Shown here piece after piece: positions 47,199 to 47,358 of a stretch of DNA of 47,358 nucleotides. The notes beneath the pieces were generated by a model, which was not told the DNA's origin, did not search any database, and saw only the letters and a program-made list of their open reading frames with translations. Location: positions 1 to 47,358 of the forward strand of contig NZ_OANT01000015.1 of NCBI RefSeq assembly GCF_900096995.1. The letters run 5' to 3'. Numbering within the stretch: the stretch's first letter is position 1; every line of letters begins with the position of its first letter. This DNA comes from Acinetobacter puyangensis. Lineage in GTDB: Bacteria > Pseudomonadota > Gammaproteobacteria > Pseudomonadales > Moraxellaceae. The position numbers and the translations under genes are program-made.

Positions 47199-47227
47199 AA
47201 GCCATGCATAAATTACATGGCTTTTTT
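47199..47227 (+). terminator. Terminator of the lipoprotein gene
   Basis: An 8-bp stem, AAGCCATG / CATGGCTT, with a 9-base loop is followed by TTTTTT, 20 bases past the stop. Confidence 0.85.
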
Positions 47228-47263
47228 ATTTTGGTTTTAAAACTTTAACTTAATTTATTGACC

Positions 47264-47358
47264 TGTCCCATCCTAAATAAAGTTGACACTTTTCATTCTT
47301 AAATTATGGAGAGTGTTATGACTACACCACTTAAACGAACACAGCGAGATTATAGTCT
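47264..47358 (+). mobile_element. Left end of an insertion sequence (truncated by window)
   Basis: TGTCCCATCCTAAATAAAG at 47264 looks like an IS terminus. The transposase start follows 54 bases on. The rest lies outside the window, so family (perhaps IS3) and target duplication cannot be tested. Confidence 0.5.
47318..47358 (+). CDS. Partial transposase OrfA-like (first 13 residues)
   Basis: ATG 47318 follows GGAGAG at good distance and reads MTTPLKRTQRDYS into the window edge. The basic start resembles helix-turn-helix transposase subunits of IS3-type elements, but 13 residues are too few for certainty. Confidence 0.45.
   Translation, partial: MTTPLKRTQRDYS

Overview
The window looks like chromosomal DNA of an Acinetobacter species. 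It is low in GC with very AT-rich spacers. It carries a CstA-YbdD pair, EF-P next to EpmB, a FimX-like protein, a Lon-like protease, AmpG and a large type I secreted Bap-like adhesin, all of which read as moraxellacean proteins. The genus call is inference from protein character; I cannot name the species.

Layout. (1) 1-9159, minus strand: the N-terminal part of a giant Bap/SDr-type surface adhesin (start 3929, running off the left edge), made of a prefix domain, seven Ig-like units and an uninterrupted Ser-Asp dipeptide tract of about 567 residues. Upstream of it is its probable type I secretion operon (TolC-like, ABC transporter with a cysteine-free C39-like domain, HlyD-like). (2) 9656-9732: tRNA-Val(GAC) with a clear promoter and terminator. 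(3) 9789-13801: a MoxR ATPase / DUF58 / transglutaminase operon. (4) 13879-16286: cstA-ybdD, carbon-starvation type pyruvate or peptide uptake. (5) 16725-22376: efp, a small palindromic repeat, epmB, then two overlapping genes for a PilZ-like protein and a degenerate FimX-like REC-PAS-EAL protein, which suggests a c-di-GMP effector pair. (6) 22453-24428: rpmE, an SBF-like transporter and gloA. (7) 24596-30409: a TetR regulator divergent from an acyl-CoA operon (acyl-CoA dehydrogenase, thiolase, CoA-transferase). (8) 30485-35408: an AmpG-family transporter with a roughly 200-residue non-membrane insert, divergent from a Lon-like protease. (9) 35483-43490: a BMP-type nucleoside/purine ABC importer (four genes), a guanine-deaminase-like enzyme, a Rieske oxygenase and its divergent LysR regulator. 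(10) 43517-46507: an NAD(P)-binding oxidoreductase, a quinone-oxidoreductase-like enzyme with a divergent HxlR regulator, and a GST. (11) An Ala/Lys-rich lipoprotein and, at the right edge, the start of an insertion sequence.

The most interesting parts are the pure SD tract with its dedicated secretion system, the c-di-GMP effector pair behind epmB, the Rieske/deaminase/BMP-importer cluster (a candidate purine or N-methylpurine utilisation locus), the AmpG insert, and a MITE-like palindrome that appears to supply the -35 of the epmB promoter. All calls come from reading the sequence; no database search was run.
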